From NCBI RefSeq assembly GCF_001644565.1, contig NZ_CP011387.1:1782501-1846500 (forward strand): 64,000 nt of DNA, read 5' to 3'. The notes under the pieces were generated by a model, which worked only from the letters and a program-made list of their open reading frames with translations, did no database searches and had not been told where the DNA came from. The DNA is from Deinococcus puniceus. Lineage in GTDB: Bacteria; Deinococcota; Deinococci; Deinococcales; Deinococcaceae. Position numbers and translations under genes: made by a program. This document shows, piece by piece, positions 36,375-46,360 of the stretch. Numbering within the stretch: the stretch's first letter is position 1; each line of letters opens with the position of its first letter.

Positions 36375-37418
36375 TTACCGGCTGTAAGCCAAGGCCTCAG
36401 GCAACACGCGCCGCGCTCCCACATACCGCGCCGCCCAGTAGCGGTCAGACATCAGTTTGTCTACGGCCACCTGACCTCTGTAGCTGTTGGCATTCACAAA
36501 GGTGTCTTCGCCCAGATAAATGCCCACGTGCGTGACTGCGCCGCGTCCCTCGGTGTCGAAGAACACCAGATCGCCGGGCAACAGGGCGGCGGCGTCTACG
36601 GGCAAGCCCGCCTGAGCCTGATCCGCGCTACGGCGGGGCAACTGTAGCCCCAGCGGGCCAAACACTTGAAGCACGAAGCCGCTGCAATCGGTGCCGACTC
36701 TGGTGGCTCCGCCGTACACGTAGGGCGTACCCAGCAAGGCCAGAGCCGCGCCGCGCCAGTCGGTAGGCAAGGTGCTGGGCAGTGGAGGAGGCAATGTGCT
36801 AGGCAGAATGCTCGGGGCCACGCTGGAACCCTGAATCTGGGGTGCATTGGAACTTGGCACAGACAGACTCTGGGCGGTCAGAACGGAGGCCGGAGCAGGC
36901 ACGAGAGGAGCAGTCGGAGGGGAAGTCGGGGGCGCGGCGATGGTGGGTGCCGGGGCCACAGCCGAAGCCGCGCCAGTCACAGCCGCCACAGGCGCGAACA
37001 GGCGCAGGCTCTGGCCGACGCTCAGCACCACGCCCGCAGGCAAACTGTTGGCGGCCAGCAGCGCGTCTACCGTGATTCCGTAGCGGCGGGCCAGCCCATA
37101 CAACGTTTCACCGGGCTGCACCACATGGGGCGGCAAGTCCCGAATTCGCAACACTTGGCCCGCCCGCACATCCACGCCGCCCGCTGCGTTCGGGGTCAAG
37201 CCATTTAGGGCCAGCAACGCTTCCAGGCTGATCCCTGCCCGCCGTGCCAGAGCGTAGGCGGTGTCGCCGGGTTGCACAGTCACGGTCAACGGGGCGGTGA
37301 CTGGGGAAGAAACAGACCCTCCTGTCGCGCTTGCCACACCAGACAGGCCCCCACCGAGCAGCAAGCCAACCGTGACCAAATGGGCCAACACAGAACGGCG
37401 AATTGAGAGAACGTAGCG
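36375..37418 (-). CDS. LysM-NlpC/P60 peptidoglycan hydrolase
   Basis: About 347 residues from a GTG at 37418. A signal peptide (RRSVLAHLVTVGLLLGGGLSG, cut near SATGG) is followed by two LysM motifs (TVQPGDTAYALARRAGISLE and VVQPGETLYGLARRYGITVD). A Ser/Pro linker leads to an NlpC/P60 domain with TDCSGFV (catalytic Cys), DLVFFDTEGRGAVTHVGIYLG (His) and NANSYRG. It should cut stem peptides in the cell wall. A GTG at 37487 gives a longer form with 23 extra residues ahead of the signal; I prefer the shorter one because the signal peptide then starts at the N-terminus. Confidence 0.9.
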   Translation of the reverse strand, partial: RYVLSIRRSVLAHLVTVGLLLGGGLSGVASATGGSVSSPVTAPLTVTVQPGDTAYALARRAGISLEALLALNGLTPNAAGGVDVRAGQVLRIRDLPPHVVQPGETLYGLARRYGITVDALLAANSLPAGVVLSVGQSLRLFAPVAAVTGAASAVAPAPTIAAPPTSPPTAPLVPAPASVLTAQSLSVPSSNAPQIQGSSVAPSILPSTLPPPLPSTLPTDWRGAALALLGTPYVYGGATRVGTDCSGFVLQVFGPLGLQLPRRSADQAQAGLPVDAAALLPGDLVFFDTEGRGAVTHVGIYLGEDTFVNANSYRGQVAVDKLMSDRYWAARYVGARRVLPEALAYSR

Positions 37419-37658
37419 CACTAGACGGGTCTCACAGGGGGTTTTGGAGGGCGGGCCACCGAAGATCAAGCTCTCTTCAGGTGACACTCAGGACAGGAAT
37501 AGACGCACCGTAACACGCGCACCTTTGGCCTGCCAAGTCCCCCATGCCAACCATGAAGACGCCGATGCTGCCCCCATACTTGCCCCGTGCCGTCCCGCAT
37601 GACTGACTGAAGGACAGTTCAGGCCAGCGCTCAGGCCACAGCCCCGGCGCTCCGGGCC

Positions 37659-37664
37659 TATCTT
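37659..37664 (+). promoter_or_regulatory. -10 hexamer of the MFS gene
   Basis: TATCTT, six bases, ATG at 37671. Confidence 0.5.
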
Positions 37665-37670
37665 GCGTGA

Positions 37671-38981
<1,311 letters not shown>

Positions 38982-39041
38982 GGGGCACTGAGGGTTGAGG
39001 AGCGGGCTGTTAGGTGGGGGGTCTAAGAGTGCTGTATCTGA

Positions 39042-39051
39042 GGGTCTGGGG
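39042..39051. repeat. Left target duplication of the IS4-type element
   Basis: GGGTCTGGGG, repeated at 40324-40333 directly after the right end. Confidence 0.75.
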
Positions 39052-40323
39052 CTGACGGCCTGACACAATTTATGAGGGAGAGCGAAATCTGAGCACCCAG
39101 CCGCCTTCTAAAGCGTCCACAGAACTGACATGCGATTTCTTGCGATGTCCGGGAGGCGCCGGATCGGCGCCCCCTTGGAGAGTCAGGCGGTTGAGTACTG
39201 CCCGCCCCCGGCTCAGCGCGAAGTGGACGCCGCGTAAACCAAGCTTCAAATAACTCAGGGCGCGGTTCCAATGGGGATCACTGGCTCTACGGGCACCCTG
39301 CCGCACGATCTGGAGTCCTTCGGAGACGAGCAGAAGCGTGGCCACGGAGATCATCAGGATCAGGCGTTCGAGACTGGCGGCATCACGAAGTTTGGAGTCT
39401 TCCAGACCGAAGAGGCCACTCTTGTCATCCAAAAATCCCTCCTCGATTTGAAAGCGCTCGCCGTATTCAGCAAACGTTCCGAGGCTGGTCGGTTCATCAC
39501 TGACGACCTGCCACTGCTCTGGGCCGTCCGTGGGACGGCCCAGAGCGACATGCACCGGCCCGAATCGGTGTCCGGTGAGGGTGACGTTGTGGAAGCAGCG
39601 CGTTTCGCGCGCCGCGAGCTTGATCTCGCCGATGGTGCAGACCCGTTGCCCGTCTGGAGCAGCAAGAATCAGGCTCGATTTGATGCGGATGCGAAAGTGC
39701 CATCCGCAGACGCGGAGCCAGCCCATCAGCGCCGTGTCGCAGAAGCCCCGATCGGCCAGGAGCCGAACATCACGCAGCCCAAGAAAATCCAGCAGACCTT
39801 TGGCTTCAGCGAGGATGGGCAGGAGGTGTTCGGTACTGACCTGAGCGCTGGCATGCTCAAGGACGCGGGAGACGAGCGGTACCGCTCGTCCCCGGTAGAG
39901 GACGGCCACCCGGATCAGACAGAAACGTCCGAACAGGATGCTGGTGTCCAGCGCCAGCGTCAGGGAATGCGGGCCCCAATCCCGCAGGGCTCGGGTGATG
40001 AGGGGGCCATACACGCTGCCAGGGTCGATGGCTGGATTCTCCAGCCACCGGCGGCACCGACGTTCGGTGCTCTGGGCGACCGTGGCCTGGGAGTGGATGT
40101 GCGGCAGCCAGGAGGGAATGGAAACGCTCTGGGACAGCACCAGGCCGCTGACCATCCACGCCAGCGTACGGGCGTTGCGGACGTCGTTCCACAGGGCGGG
40201 GTGGAGGTGGGGCAGGATCGCTTGGTACAGTCGGGAGGCGTCCCCGGTGGCATGTTCGGTCTTCACAAACAGAAAGTGTCCCCTACCGGGGACGCTTTCT
40301 CATAAATTGTGTCAGGCCGTCAG
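39052..40323. mobile_element. Complete IS4-type insertion sequence
   Basis: 1272 bp with perfect 25-bp inverted repeats. Each begins CTGACGGCCTGACACAATTT when read inward; the left is 39052-39076 and the right 40299-40323. It is flanked by the 10-bp duplication GGGTCTGGGG. Excising the IS and one duplication restores a purine-rich dispersed repeat that continues into GGGCAATCGCTGG at 40343. The transposase is intact, so it is probably recent and functional. Confidence 0.9.
39070..40266 (-). CDS. IS4-family transposase
   Basis: 398 residues from a GTG start. The DDE fold is indicated by [14 protein letters not shown] (first Asp), [11 protein letters not shown] (second Asp) and [20 protein letters not shown] (Glu, within the YREK-like region of IS4 enzymes). 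The C-terminus ([12 protein letters not shown]) reaches into the left inverted repeat. No frameshift. The gene occupies nearly the whole element, with a 57-bp leader. Confidence 0.92.
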   Translation of the reverse strand: MKTEHATGDASRLYQAILPHLHPALWNDVRNARTLAWMVSGLVLSQSVSIPSWLPHIHSQATVAQSTERRCRRWLENPAIDPGSVYGPLITRALRDWGPHSLTLALDTSILFGRFCLIRVAVLYRGRAVPLVSRVLEHASAQVSTEHLLPILAEAKGLLDFLGLRDVRLLADRGFCDTALMGWLRVCGWHFRIRIKSSLILAAPDGQRVCTIGEIKLAARETRCFHNVTLTGHRFGPVHVALGRPTDGPEQWQVVSDEPTSLGTFAEYGERFQIEEGFLDDKSGLFGLEDSKLRDAASLERLILMISVATLLLVSEGLQIVRQGARRASDPHWNRALSYLKLGLRGVHFALSRGRAVLNRLTLQGGADPAPPGHRKKSHVSSVDALEGGWVLRFRSPS

Positions 40324-40361
40324 GGGTCTGGGGTCGAAAGAAGGGCAATCGCTGGCGCTCA
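40324..40361. repeat. Right target duplication and purine-rich dispersed repeat, copy 3
   Basis: GGGTCTGGGG (40324-40333), then TCGAAAG and AGGGCAATCGCTGGCGCTCA (40342-40361), the last identical to 14543-14562. The left part of the same repeat lies across the IS at 39018-39051. Confidence 0.75.
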
Positions 40362-40453
40362 TTCACCGCTTTTCTCGCCTCCCCACTCCTACCCCCGGCT
40401 TCCTCAATAGTGGGTAAGCTTTCAGATTTCAGGTTTAGCGGGGCGGGGGCTGT

Positions 40454-40459
40454 TATGCT
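40454..40459 (+). promoter_or_regulatory. -10 hexamer of the 53-residue membrane peptide gene
   Basis: TATGCT, six bases, ATG at 40466. Confidence 0.5.
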
Positions 40460-40465
40460 GCTGCT

Positions 40466-40627
40466 ATGGGTTCAGACCGCTCACCGGATCGCTCACATCT
40501 CGTCTTGACGTGGACGCTGGTGGTGCTGGCTGTCGGCGCACTTGTCGGCATCGGCACCACGGCGGCATTGCTGGCCCGCAAAGGCCGCCCCCTGCCCGAC
40601 GACCCGGACGAACCTCTGTTCATCTGA
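40466..40627 (+). CDS. Small single-span membrane protein
   Basis: A 53-residue protein: a polar N-terminus MGSDRSPDRSHL, one membrane helix (about residues 14-36, VLTWTLVVLAVGALVGIGTT), a basic ARKGRP stop-transfer segment and an acidic tail ending DDPDEPLFI. Too short for most gene finders, but the hexamer directly upstream, the helix pattern and the clean stop support it. Function unknown. It lies between the IS4-type element and the SLC13 gene. Confidence 0.65.
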   Translation: MGSDRSPDRSHLVLTWTLVVLAVGALVGIGTTAALLARKGRPLPDDPDEPLFI

Positions 40628-40720
40628 AGGGAAGTTGAGGCACAAAACTAAGGCGGGCAAGCTGAGAAATTCTGGCTGCCCGCCTGTTGCGTTGTCTCAA
40701 CATTCCTTATCGGCCCGACT

Positions 40721-42553
40721 CTAAAACGGCCAGACCCTCGGGATGATCAGCATGGCGACGACGAACGTCACAAACGTGAGGCCCGCGCCCACCCGCACGA
40801 AGTCTAAAAAGGTGTAGCGTCCGGGGCCGTAGACCAGCATGCACGACGGCTCCAGCGGCGTGATGAAGGAATTGCTGGCCGCCACCGTGATCCCGATGGC
40901 AAAGGGACGCGGATCGTAGCCCAGCGCGGTGGCCGTGCCAATCGCCAGCGGCAGCATGACCAGCGCGGCGGCCTGATTGCTCATGGGCTGCGTAAGGGCC
41001 ACCGTGACCGCGAACAGGGCCGCCAGCAGCCCGTATGGCCCCAGCGGTTCCAGCACGCCCGACAGCGCAGTGGTCAGCACTTTGGCCGCGCCAGTGGCTT
41101 CGAAGGCCGTGCCGAACGCCAGCATGCAGGCCACCAGAACCAGAATCGGCCATTCGATGCTGCGGTAAGCCTCCTCCGGGGTGATCAGGCGCAGGGCCAC
41201 GCTGAGGGCCACCGCCACTACCGCCGCCACCGCCAATGGTACAAACCCGAGGCCGCCCGCCAGCACCGCGCCCACGAACAGCAGCAACGCCAGCGGCGCA
41301 CGGCGCAGGTCGCGCACCTGCTCGGTCAGGTCGCCCAGCACCACCAGATGCTCTCCGAGGGCGTCTATGCGGGCGGCGCTTCCCTGCACCAGTAGCACAT
41401 CTCCGATTTGCAGGCGGGTGCGGCCCAATCGCTCGATCATGTCTGCCCTCATGTCTGAACGGGGCCGAGTGCCCGCGCGGGCCAGCGTGCGGGAGCGGCG
41501 ATGCAGCGCCAACACCGACGCCCCGTAGCGTTCCCGGAACTGGCTTTCGCGCAGGGTGCGTCCCAGCAGGCTGGAACCGGGCATCACCACGGCCTCTACC
41601 AACCGCACATCGCCCGGACGGGCCGCGCCGCCCGCCGCCCCAACCTCGGCAGAAGCGAGGGCCAGCAGCTTTTCCTCGCTGCGGCTGACCACACCCAGCG
41701 CCGTTTTTCCCGCCAGAATGCGCTCGGTGTGGCCTTCCACCGTCAGGGTATCGCCTTCCTGAACAACGAAATCCGGGCCGGGGCCGTAGCTGCTGTCGGT
41801 GCTTCCGGCGCGGCGCACGGCCACCACCGTCAGGCCGTAATCGCGTCCCAGACCGCTTTCGCGCAAGCTCTGACCAATCAGCGGACTGGCGGGGGCCACG
41901 GTCAGATCGGCCAGATACGCCCGCACGCCTTCGGCCAGTTCGGTGTCGCGGGCGGGCAGCAGGCGCGGGGCCACGAAGAACAGGTAAGCGAGGCCGATGA
42001 CAGCGCAGGGAATGCCCACCCATGCCAGCTCGAAAAAGCCCAGTGGGGCCAGACCGCTGGCCGGAAGCGCCCCGGACATCACCAGATTGGTACTCGTGCC
42101 GATGACCGTAATCGTGCCGCCCAGAATGCTGGCAAAGGCCAAGGGCATCAGCGCCCGGCTGGCCGGAATGCCTGCCCGCCGGGAAGCCCCCGCCACCACA
42201 GGCAAAAACACGGCGGTGGTGGCGGTGTTGCTGGTAAAAGCACTCACGCCCGTCACAGTTCCCAGCAGCCCCCGCAGCAGCGCCGTGGGATTCTTGGCCC
42301 GCCGCGTCAGGGTCATGCCGATCCATTCGATCACGCCCGCCCGCAGCAGCACCCGCGTCAGCACGAACAGAGAGGCGAGGGTCAGCACGGTATCGCTGCC
42401 GAAGCTGGCGAAGGCGACTTTGGGTTGAATCAGGCCCAACACCAGCAGGGCCGAGAGAAGGCAGAGGGCGGTAACGTCGATGGGCAGCCACTCGGTGGCA
42501 AACAGCACCAGCGCCGCCACGAACAGAATCAGGATGAGCGTGACGGGTTCCAT
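40721..42553 (-). CDS. SLC13-family anion permease with two RCK_C domains
   Basis: 610 residues: five or six membrane helices (1-200, including SAFTSNTATTAVFLPVV and GTITVIGTSTNLVMSG, the two SNT-type substrate motifs). Two TrkA-C-like cytosolic domains follow (about 210-290, GQSLRESGLGRDYGLTVVAVRR, and about 315-410, GRTLRESQFRERYGASVLALHR). The second membrane half carries TQPMSNQAAALVMLPLA and ITVAASNSFITPLEPS. This layout is that of SdcS-like/sulfate permeases with regulatory domains. Substrate could be sulfate or dicarboxylates. Confidence 0.9.
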   Translation of the reverse strand: MEPVTLILILFVAALVLFATEWLPIDVTALCLLSALLVLGLIQPKVAFASFGSDTVLTLASLFVLTRVLLRAGVIEWIGMTLTRRAKNPTALLRGLLGTVTGVSAFTSNTATTAVFLPVVAGASRRAGIPASRALMPLAFASILGGTITVIGTSTNLVMSGALPASGLAPLGFFELAWVGIPCAVIGLAYLFFVAPRLLPARDTELAEGVRAYLADLTVAPASPLIGQSLRESGLGRDYGLTVVAVRRAGSTDSSYGPGPDFVVQEGDTLTVEGHTERILAGKTALGVVSRSEEKLLALASAEVGAAGGAARPGDVRLVEAVVMPGSSLLGRTLRESQFRERYGASVLALHRRSRTLARAGTRPRSDMRADMIERLGRTRLQIGDVLLVQGSAARIDALGEHLVVLGDLTEQVRDLRRAPLALLLFVGAVLAGGLGFVPLAVAAVVAVALSVALRLITPEEAYRSIEWPILVLVACMLAFGTAFEATGAAKVLTTALSGVLEPLGPYGLLAALFAVTVALTQPMSNQAAALVMLPLAIGTATALGYDPRPFAIGITVAASNSFITPLEPSCMLVYGPGRYTFLDFVRVGAGLTFVTFVVAMLIIPRVWPF

Positions 42554-42689
42554 GCGTTCAGGCAGACTGACCCGCCGTCATGGACGCCTGATGAGGCCGT
42601 GCATAGAAAGTGTTTAAGAAGACGCGGTTGACGATGGTTCGGACAGATTGTCCCCCAGAAAAGCAGGCTACAGAAAAACGCTGTCTGGG

Positions 42690-42790
42690 AGGCCTTGCCC
42701 ATTCACTCCCTCTGTTGGCGCAGCTCTGCGAGTCCCCCCGCCTTCGGGCTGTCCCAGTCAAGGGTGAGGCGCTAAAACTCCGTGTGCTGG
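42690..42790. repeat. Diverged piece of the palindromic repeat family (uncertain)
   Basis: TGTTGGCGCAGCTCTGCGAG, the CCCCCCGCCTTCGGGCTGTCC block and AAGGGTGAGGCGCTAAAACT resemble the middle and right parts of copies 2 and 3 with many changes. No gene is seen in 42554-42838. Confidence 0.35.
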
Positions 42791-42838
42791 GGCCAACGCT
42801 CTGAGCCGTGAACCCCAGTCATCTTGAGGGCCACTGCT

Positions 42839-43972
42839 CTAAGAAGACGCTGACGCTGTGGCTGCCGCCGTTTGGGCCAAGCGGGTCAGTGCGTCGGTCA
42901 GCACCAGCACGGCGCGGTCATATTCGGCCAAGTCCAGCCGTTCTTCGGGCGTATGATCCAGACTGCTGTCGCCGGGGCCATACGCCAGCGTGGGCACGGG
43001 CCACAGTTCGGCCACCACGTTCATATCGCTGGTTCCGGTCTTTACTTTGAAGGTAGGCGTGCCGCCCTGAGCGCGAATGGCGGTGCGGAGGGCGCGGGTC
43101 AGGGCATTGTCTTTGGGGTGGCGCACGGCGCTCTCGTGTCCGGTAAAAGTGATATCGGTGGTCAGCTCATCAACTGCGTCGTACACGGCGTCCTCGGCGG
43201 CGTAGGGCGGCAGGCTCGGCGGCAGGCGCAGGCCCACACTGGCCCACGCGCTTTGCGTCAGCCCGTCGCCCGACGCGCCCAAATCCTGCACGGTGGCCTG
43301 CACCTGATCGAAAATGCCGGGGCGGTACGCGCCCACGCCCGCCGCCCACGCCCGGATTCTGAACCAAGCTTCGGTGAGGTCATCGGCGGCACTGGTGCCC
43401 TCCCCGGCGGTATGAAAGTTGTCTTTGGTAACGCGCAATTTGGCGACGAGGCGGCCCTTGTAGCCCAGCGTCAGACCCGCCCAGCCGCTGGGTTCTCCGA
43501 TCAGCACGGCGTCGGGCGAGAGCGTATGCATGGCGTGGCGTGCGCCCTTGCTGCTGGGGGCCTCTTCCTCGGTGGCCCCGATGCACACGAAACGGGCCTG
43601 TGCCAGAGTTTGGGGCGGCAGGGCAGCCACGGCAGCCACGAAGGCACAGAACGGGCCTTTGGCATCCACGCTACCGCGCCCGTGCAGCACGCCGGATTCA
43701 TCCACCCGCACGGGAATGTCGCCCGGCACGGTATCTATATGCCCCAACAGCGCCACCGTATAAGGCCCGCTGCCCCGCTCGCCCACCGCGTTGCCTGCCT
43801 CGTCTACGTGCGCCGTGAAGCCGTGCGCCGTCATCCACTCGGTCAAAAACTGTGCCGCCGCACTTTCCTCCCCCGACAGCGAGGGAATCCGCACGGTTTC
43901 TATCAGGAGATCACGGGCTTCTTGCTGGGCGGGCGTCAAAGCTGAGTGGGGTGGGGTGGCGTCGGAGGTCAT
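42839..43972 (-). CDS. lysK: [LysW]-lysine hydrolase (M20 family)
   Basis: A 377-residue zinc amidohydrolase of the ArgE/DapE/LysK group. [17 protein letters not shown] carries the metal His and the catalytic Asp (H-x-D). [17 protein letters not shown] and [15 protein letters not shown] give the EE pair with the general base. [30 protein letters not shown] holds the final metal His. In Thermus and Deinococcus this subgroup releases lysine (or ornithine) from the LysW carrier. It stands apart from other lys genes in the window. TAGTCT lies seven bases before the ATG. Confidence 0.88.
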   Translation of the reverse strand: MTSDATPPHSALTPAQQEARDLLIETVRIPSLSGEESAAAQFLTEWMTAHGFTAHVDEAGNAVGERGSGPYTVALLGHIDTVPGDIPVRVDESGVLHGRGSVDAKGPFCAFVAAVAALPPQTLAQARFVCIGATEEEAPSSKGARHAMHTLSPDAVLIGEPSGWAGLTLGYKGRLVAKLRVTKDNFHTAGEGTSAADDLTEAWFRIRAWAAGVGAYRPGIFDQVQATVQDLGASGDGLTQSAWASVGLRLPPSLPPYAAEDAVYDAVDELTTDITFTGHESAVRHPKDNALTRALRTAIRAQGGTPTFKVKTGTSDMNVVAELWPVPTLAYGPGDSSLDHTPEERLDLAEYDRAVLVLTDALTRLAQTAAATASASS

Positions 43973-43979
43973 CGGCGTG

Positions 43980-43985
43980 AGACTA
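43980..43985 (-). promoter_or_regulatory. -10 hexamer of lysK
   Basis: TAGTCT on the minus strand, seven bases before the ATG at 43972. Confidence 0.5.
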
Positions 43986-44017
43986 CCGTACTCCTGGCCA
44001 CATCGTCCTTTGGAGGC

Positions 44018-44077
44018 GTTATCCGTTGGCCGTGTTATCTGTCGTTATCCGTTGTCTGTTGTTATCCGTTGTCTGAA
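44018..44077. repeat. 17-bp tandem-type repeats at a gene end
   Basis: GTTATCCGTTGTCTGTT (44044-44060) and GTTATCCGTTGTCTGAA (44061-44077), preceded by the degenerate GTTATCCGTTGGCC and GTTATCTGTC. The stop codon of the gene at 44062 and its last residues (SDNG) come from the first repeat. Confidence 0.65.
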
Positions 44078-45231
44078 CCGCCACCATTCCCGGTGGCCCG
44101 CGCAATGCCCACCAACAAACGGGCCAGTTCTGCCAACGTCAGGAGGGCAATGCCGCCCACGCCACCTGCGATCAGTGTCCAGATACCGCTGAGACCCTGC
44201 CCGGCGGTGAACAGGAAGAAGGCCAGCGCGATAGCCGACACGCCCAGCACCACACCCAGAATCCGCAGGCGACTGACCAACGCTTCTACCGCGTCGGCCT
44301 GAGCGTACAACCCGCTGACCGATGCGCTGCGCGTGGGCAGGGTTTTGATGGCGGTGGGCTGAAGCGCGGGAGCTGTAGGCGTGGGGGCCGCCGCAACGGG
44401 ATGAGTCGGCGCAGCTACTGTTGGTGCGGCCACTTTTGGTGCAGCCGCTTTGGGTGCGGGAGTTGCCGCAGCAGCGGCTGGACTGGCCGTTCCGGAACCA
44501 TACGGCACCGTAGGCCGCGTACTAGACGGCGAAAATCCGCTGGAAGAAATGACGACTGGTTGGGAAGTGGGCGCTGGGGTGGTCGGGGGTGGAGTGGTAT
44601 GGGTTGGAGGCACGGGGGCCGCAGCAGAAGCCGCCGTGGGCTTGGTCAGATTCGGAGCAGGAGTGCTGGGAGCAGGGCTGACGACGGTGCGTGTGACCGG
44701 GGAAGCGGCGGGAGCGTCGGCCCCAGCTTCCTCATCCCCAGCTTCAGAGTCGCCAATGACGATGGTGGGCGGGGCTGTGCGGGGTTCTGGCTTTGACGGT
44801 GTAGGCTTCGGGAATTCTGGCGCAACAGGTGGTGGGGCCACCGCGATTGCGGGAGTTGCCGGGGCGTTGACAAAAGTTTTCTCTCCCCCACTGGGTAAAG
44901 ATGAGGTGGGCAGAGGTGCAGCGGCCTGCTGCTTGGCGCGGGCGGTGGTGTCGCGCACATGAGCAAAAAAGGCTTGCACGCGGGCGGCATCGAAACCCAG
45001 CAGGCTGGCTGTGAGCGCCGTTCCAGCGGGTGTTTCTACGCGCAACATGCCTTCCTGATCGCTGTGAATGCGGGTCAAGTCGCGCAGGGTCACGCGCCGG
45101 GTGCCGCCGCCATCCTGAAACAGCAGGGTCTGTGCGGTCAGCGCAAAAAGGGCGTCATCTTTTTCCAGCGAGGCGAGAGGGGTTTCATCCATTCCAGTGG
45201 CTTTCAGGGCCGATTGGGCGCGGTCAGTCAT
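44062..45231 (-). CDS. Hypothetical membrane protein with Pro/Ala-rich linker
   Basis: 389 residues. The N-terminal 100 residues (LEKDDALFALTAQTLLFQDG, then VTLRDLTRIHSDQEGMLRV and FDAARVQAFFAHVRD) have a PH-like or bacterial WPE-type beta pattern. About 200 residues of Pro/Ala/Thr-rich linker with KAAAPKVAAPTVAAPT repeats follow. Then come two membrane helices near the C-terminus (LGVVLGVSAIALAFFLFTAG and LIAGGVGGIALLTLAELARL). AGGAG lies nine bases before the ATG. No family recognised; a cytosolic sensing head on a flexible tether is the simplest reading. Confidence 0.65.
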   Translation of the reverse strand: MTDRAQSALKATGMDETPLASLEKDDALFALTAQTLLFQDGGGTRRVTLRDLTRIHSDQEGMLRVETPAGTALTASLLGFDAARVQAFFAHVRDTTARAKQQAAAPLPTSSLPSGGEKTFVNAPATPAIAVAPPPVAPEFPKPTPSKPEPRTAPPTIVIGDSEAGDEEAGADAPAASPVTRTVVSPAPSTPAPNLTKPTAASAAAPVPPTHTTPPPTTPAPTSQPVVISSSGFSPSSTRPTVPYGSGTASPAAAAATPAPKAAAPKVAAPTVAAPTHPVAAAPTPTAPALQPTAIKTLPTRSASVSGLYAQADAVEALVSRLRILGVVLGVSAIALAFFLFTAGQGLSGIWTLIAGGVGGIALLTLAELARLLVGIARATGNGGGSDNG

Positions 45232-45440
45232 GCGTCTGCTCCTGTGGGGAGAATTCCGGCACAAGTGGGGGCATCTAAGATGAAGGAAGGGGCGGCGTGC
45301 GAGGTGACATTCACTGTGTTATGCAGCATACCGACTCTCTTCACAGTTCGCGCCCTCTAGCCTGACTGGGCCTTCACGCATGAAGAGGCCCGTAAGCTGC
45401 ACTCACGCTGCCCCGCAAGGAGCGCGCGCACACTGAACCT

Positions 45441-45740
45441 ATGACTGACAACTCTAACCGCTACGGCAACGAACCTCTCGGCAAGAGTGTGGAAGAAATC
45501 GAGCAGGACGCGGGCAACCGGGTCAACTCGGCGGTAGAAGGCGAGGAGCGGCGCGACAACGACGAAACGTTTGTTCCGGCCATCGCCAACGGCAACGCCA
45601 GCAGCGTTCCGGGAATCGTTGGGGGTACGGCGGGCGGCGTTCCGGCCATCTTGCACACCAATCTGCTTGCGGGAGTAGACGGCAACGACAGCACCCACGA
45701 CGGGCGAACCCGCGAGAACCGCGACAGCAGCGAAGAATAA
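45441..45740 (+). CDS. Small acidic hypothetical protein
   Basis: 99 residues, highly charged and Asn/Gly-rich: MTDNSNRYGNEPLGKSVEEI, a central GTAGGVPAILHTNL and an ending TRENRDSSEE. It looks largely disordered, as in some desiccation or stress proteins, but that is only a compositional impression. It has its own terminator and a CACACT hexamer six bases before the ATG. Confidence 0.65.
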   Translation: MTDNSNRYGNEPLGKSVEEIEQDAGNRVNSAVEGEERRDNDETFVPAIANGNASSVPGIVGGTAGGVPAILHTNLLAGVDGNDSTHDGRTRENRDSSEE

Positions 45741-45762
45741 CGGCTACCAGCTCAAACGTGAA

Positions 45763-45800
45763 AGTGGGACAAGGCGTCATGGCCCTGTCCCACTGCTTTT
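45763..45800 (+). terminator. Terminator after the acidic protein gene
   Basis: AGTGGGACAAGGC and GGCCCTGTCCCACT form a long stem with a short loop, then GCTTTT. Confidence 0.8.
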
Positions 45801-45829
45801 GCTGCCCTAACTATTTTGCTGCCCAGACT

Positions 45830-46120
45830 TTATTCGCCGTATTTGCTCAATACCTGTTCGGTGCGGGCGCTCTTGACGCGGTTCACCAGCCGTTCGTGTT
45901 CGTGGCGGTCACGCAGGCTCTTGCTCAGCGTCAGCGTGCTGGCCGTCAGGAACATCGTGCCCATGTACAAGTAGCCTTTGATCCACCAATCTACGGGCAG
46001 GTAATACACGCCCACGAGCATCATGAAGAAGCTGAGGCCGAACGCGATCCAGATAAAGCTCATCCATGCGGACGAATCGCCTTGAAGGTCAGGGGTGCTG
46101 TACAGATTGGGCTGAGTCAC
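45830..46120 (-). CDS. YiaA/YiaB-type inner membrane protein
   Basis: 96 residues from a GTG at 46120. It has the YiaAB two-helix pattern: AWMSFIWIAFGLSFFMMLVGVYYLP, then WWIKGYLYMGTMFLTASTLTLSK, followed by a charged tail. I choose the GTG because AGGAGG lies eight bases before it; a TTG six bases further up would leave only two bases. Role unknown. Confidence 0.8.
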   Translation of the reverse strand: MTQPNLYSTPDLQGDSSAWMSFIWIAFGLSFFMMLVGVYYLPVDWWIKGYLYMGTMFLTASTLTLSKSLRDRHEHERLVNRVKSARTEQVLSKYGE

Positions 46121-46300
46121 GGGCAAAACCTCCTGTAGTGTGAAAGCAGTGGCGCTAGGCTTTCACGGCTTGGCATTGGCGCTGGGCCGATTCAAACGGT
46201 TCTATTTGCACCGGGTTGAATCTTGAACTCAGCATAAATAGTTTTACTGACTGCGCCTCAGTTCTGGAACGCGGTGTAAAAATTGGGCGGAGTTGGAAGA

Positions 46301-46360
46301 CAACCCCCCCCGTTGCTCACATAACACCCCCCTTAAAGCTGGGGACGAATGCTCGCTCCC
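46301..46360. repeat. Dispersed palindromic repeat, copy 6 (left half)
   Basis: CAACCCCCCCCGTTGCTCAC followed by an ACACCCCCCTTAAAG block and GGGGACGAATGCTCGCTCCC. It directly abuts the 3' end of aroA. Confidence 0.65.

Noticed and set aside
40707..42491. 594-codon frame overlapping the SLC13 permease on the same strand
   Set aside because: Gly/Arg-rich with no hydrophobic helices; the alternate frame gives a complete permease.
44018..44077. Possible CRISPR array
   Set aside because: The 17-bp units are directly tandem without spacers and degenerate quickly; this is a simple tandem repeat at a gene end.
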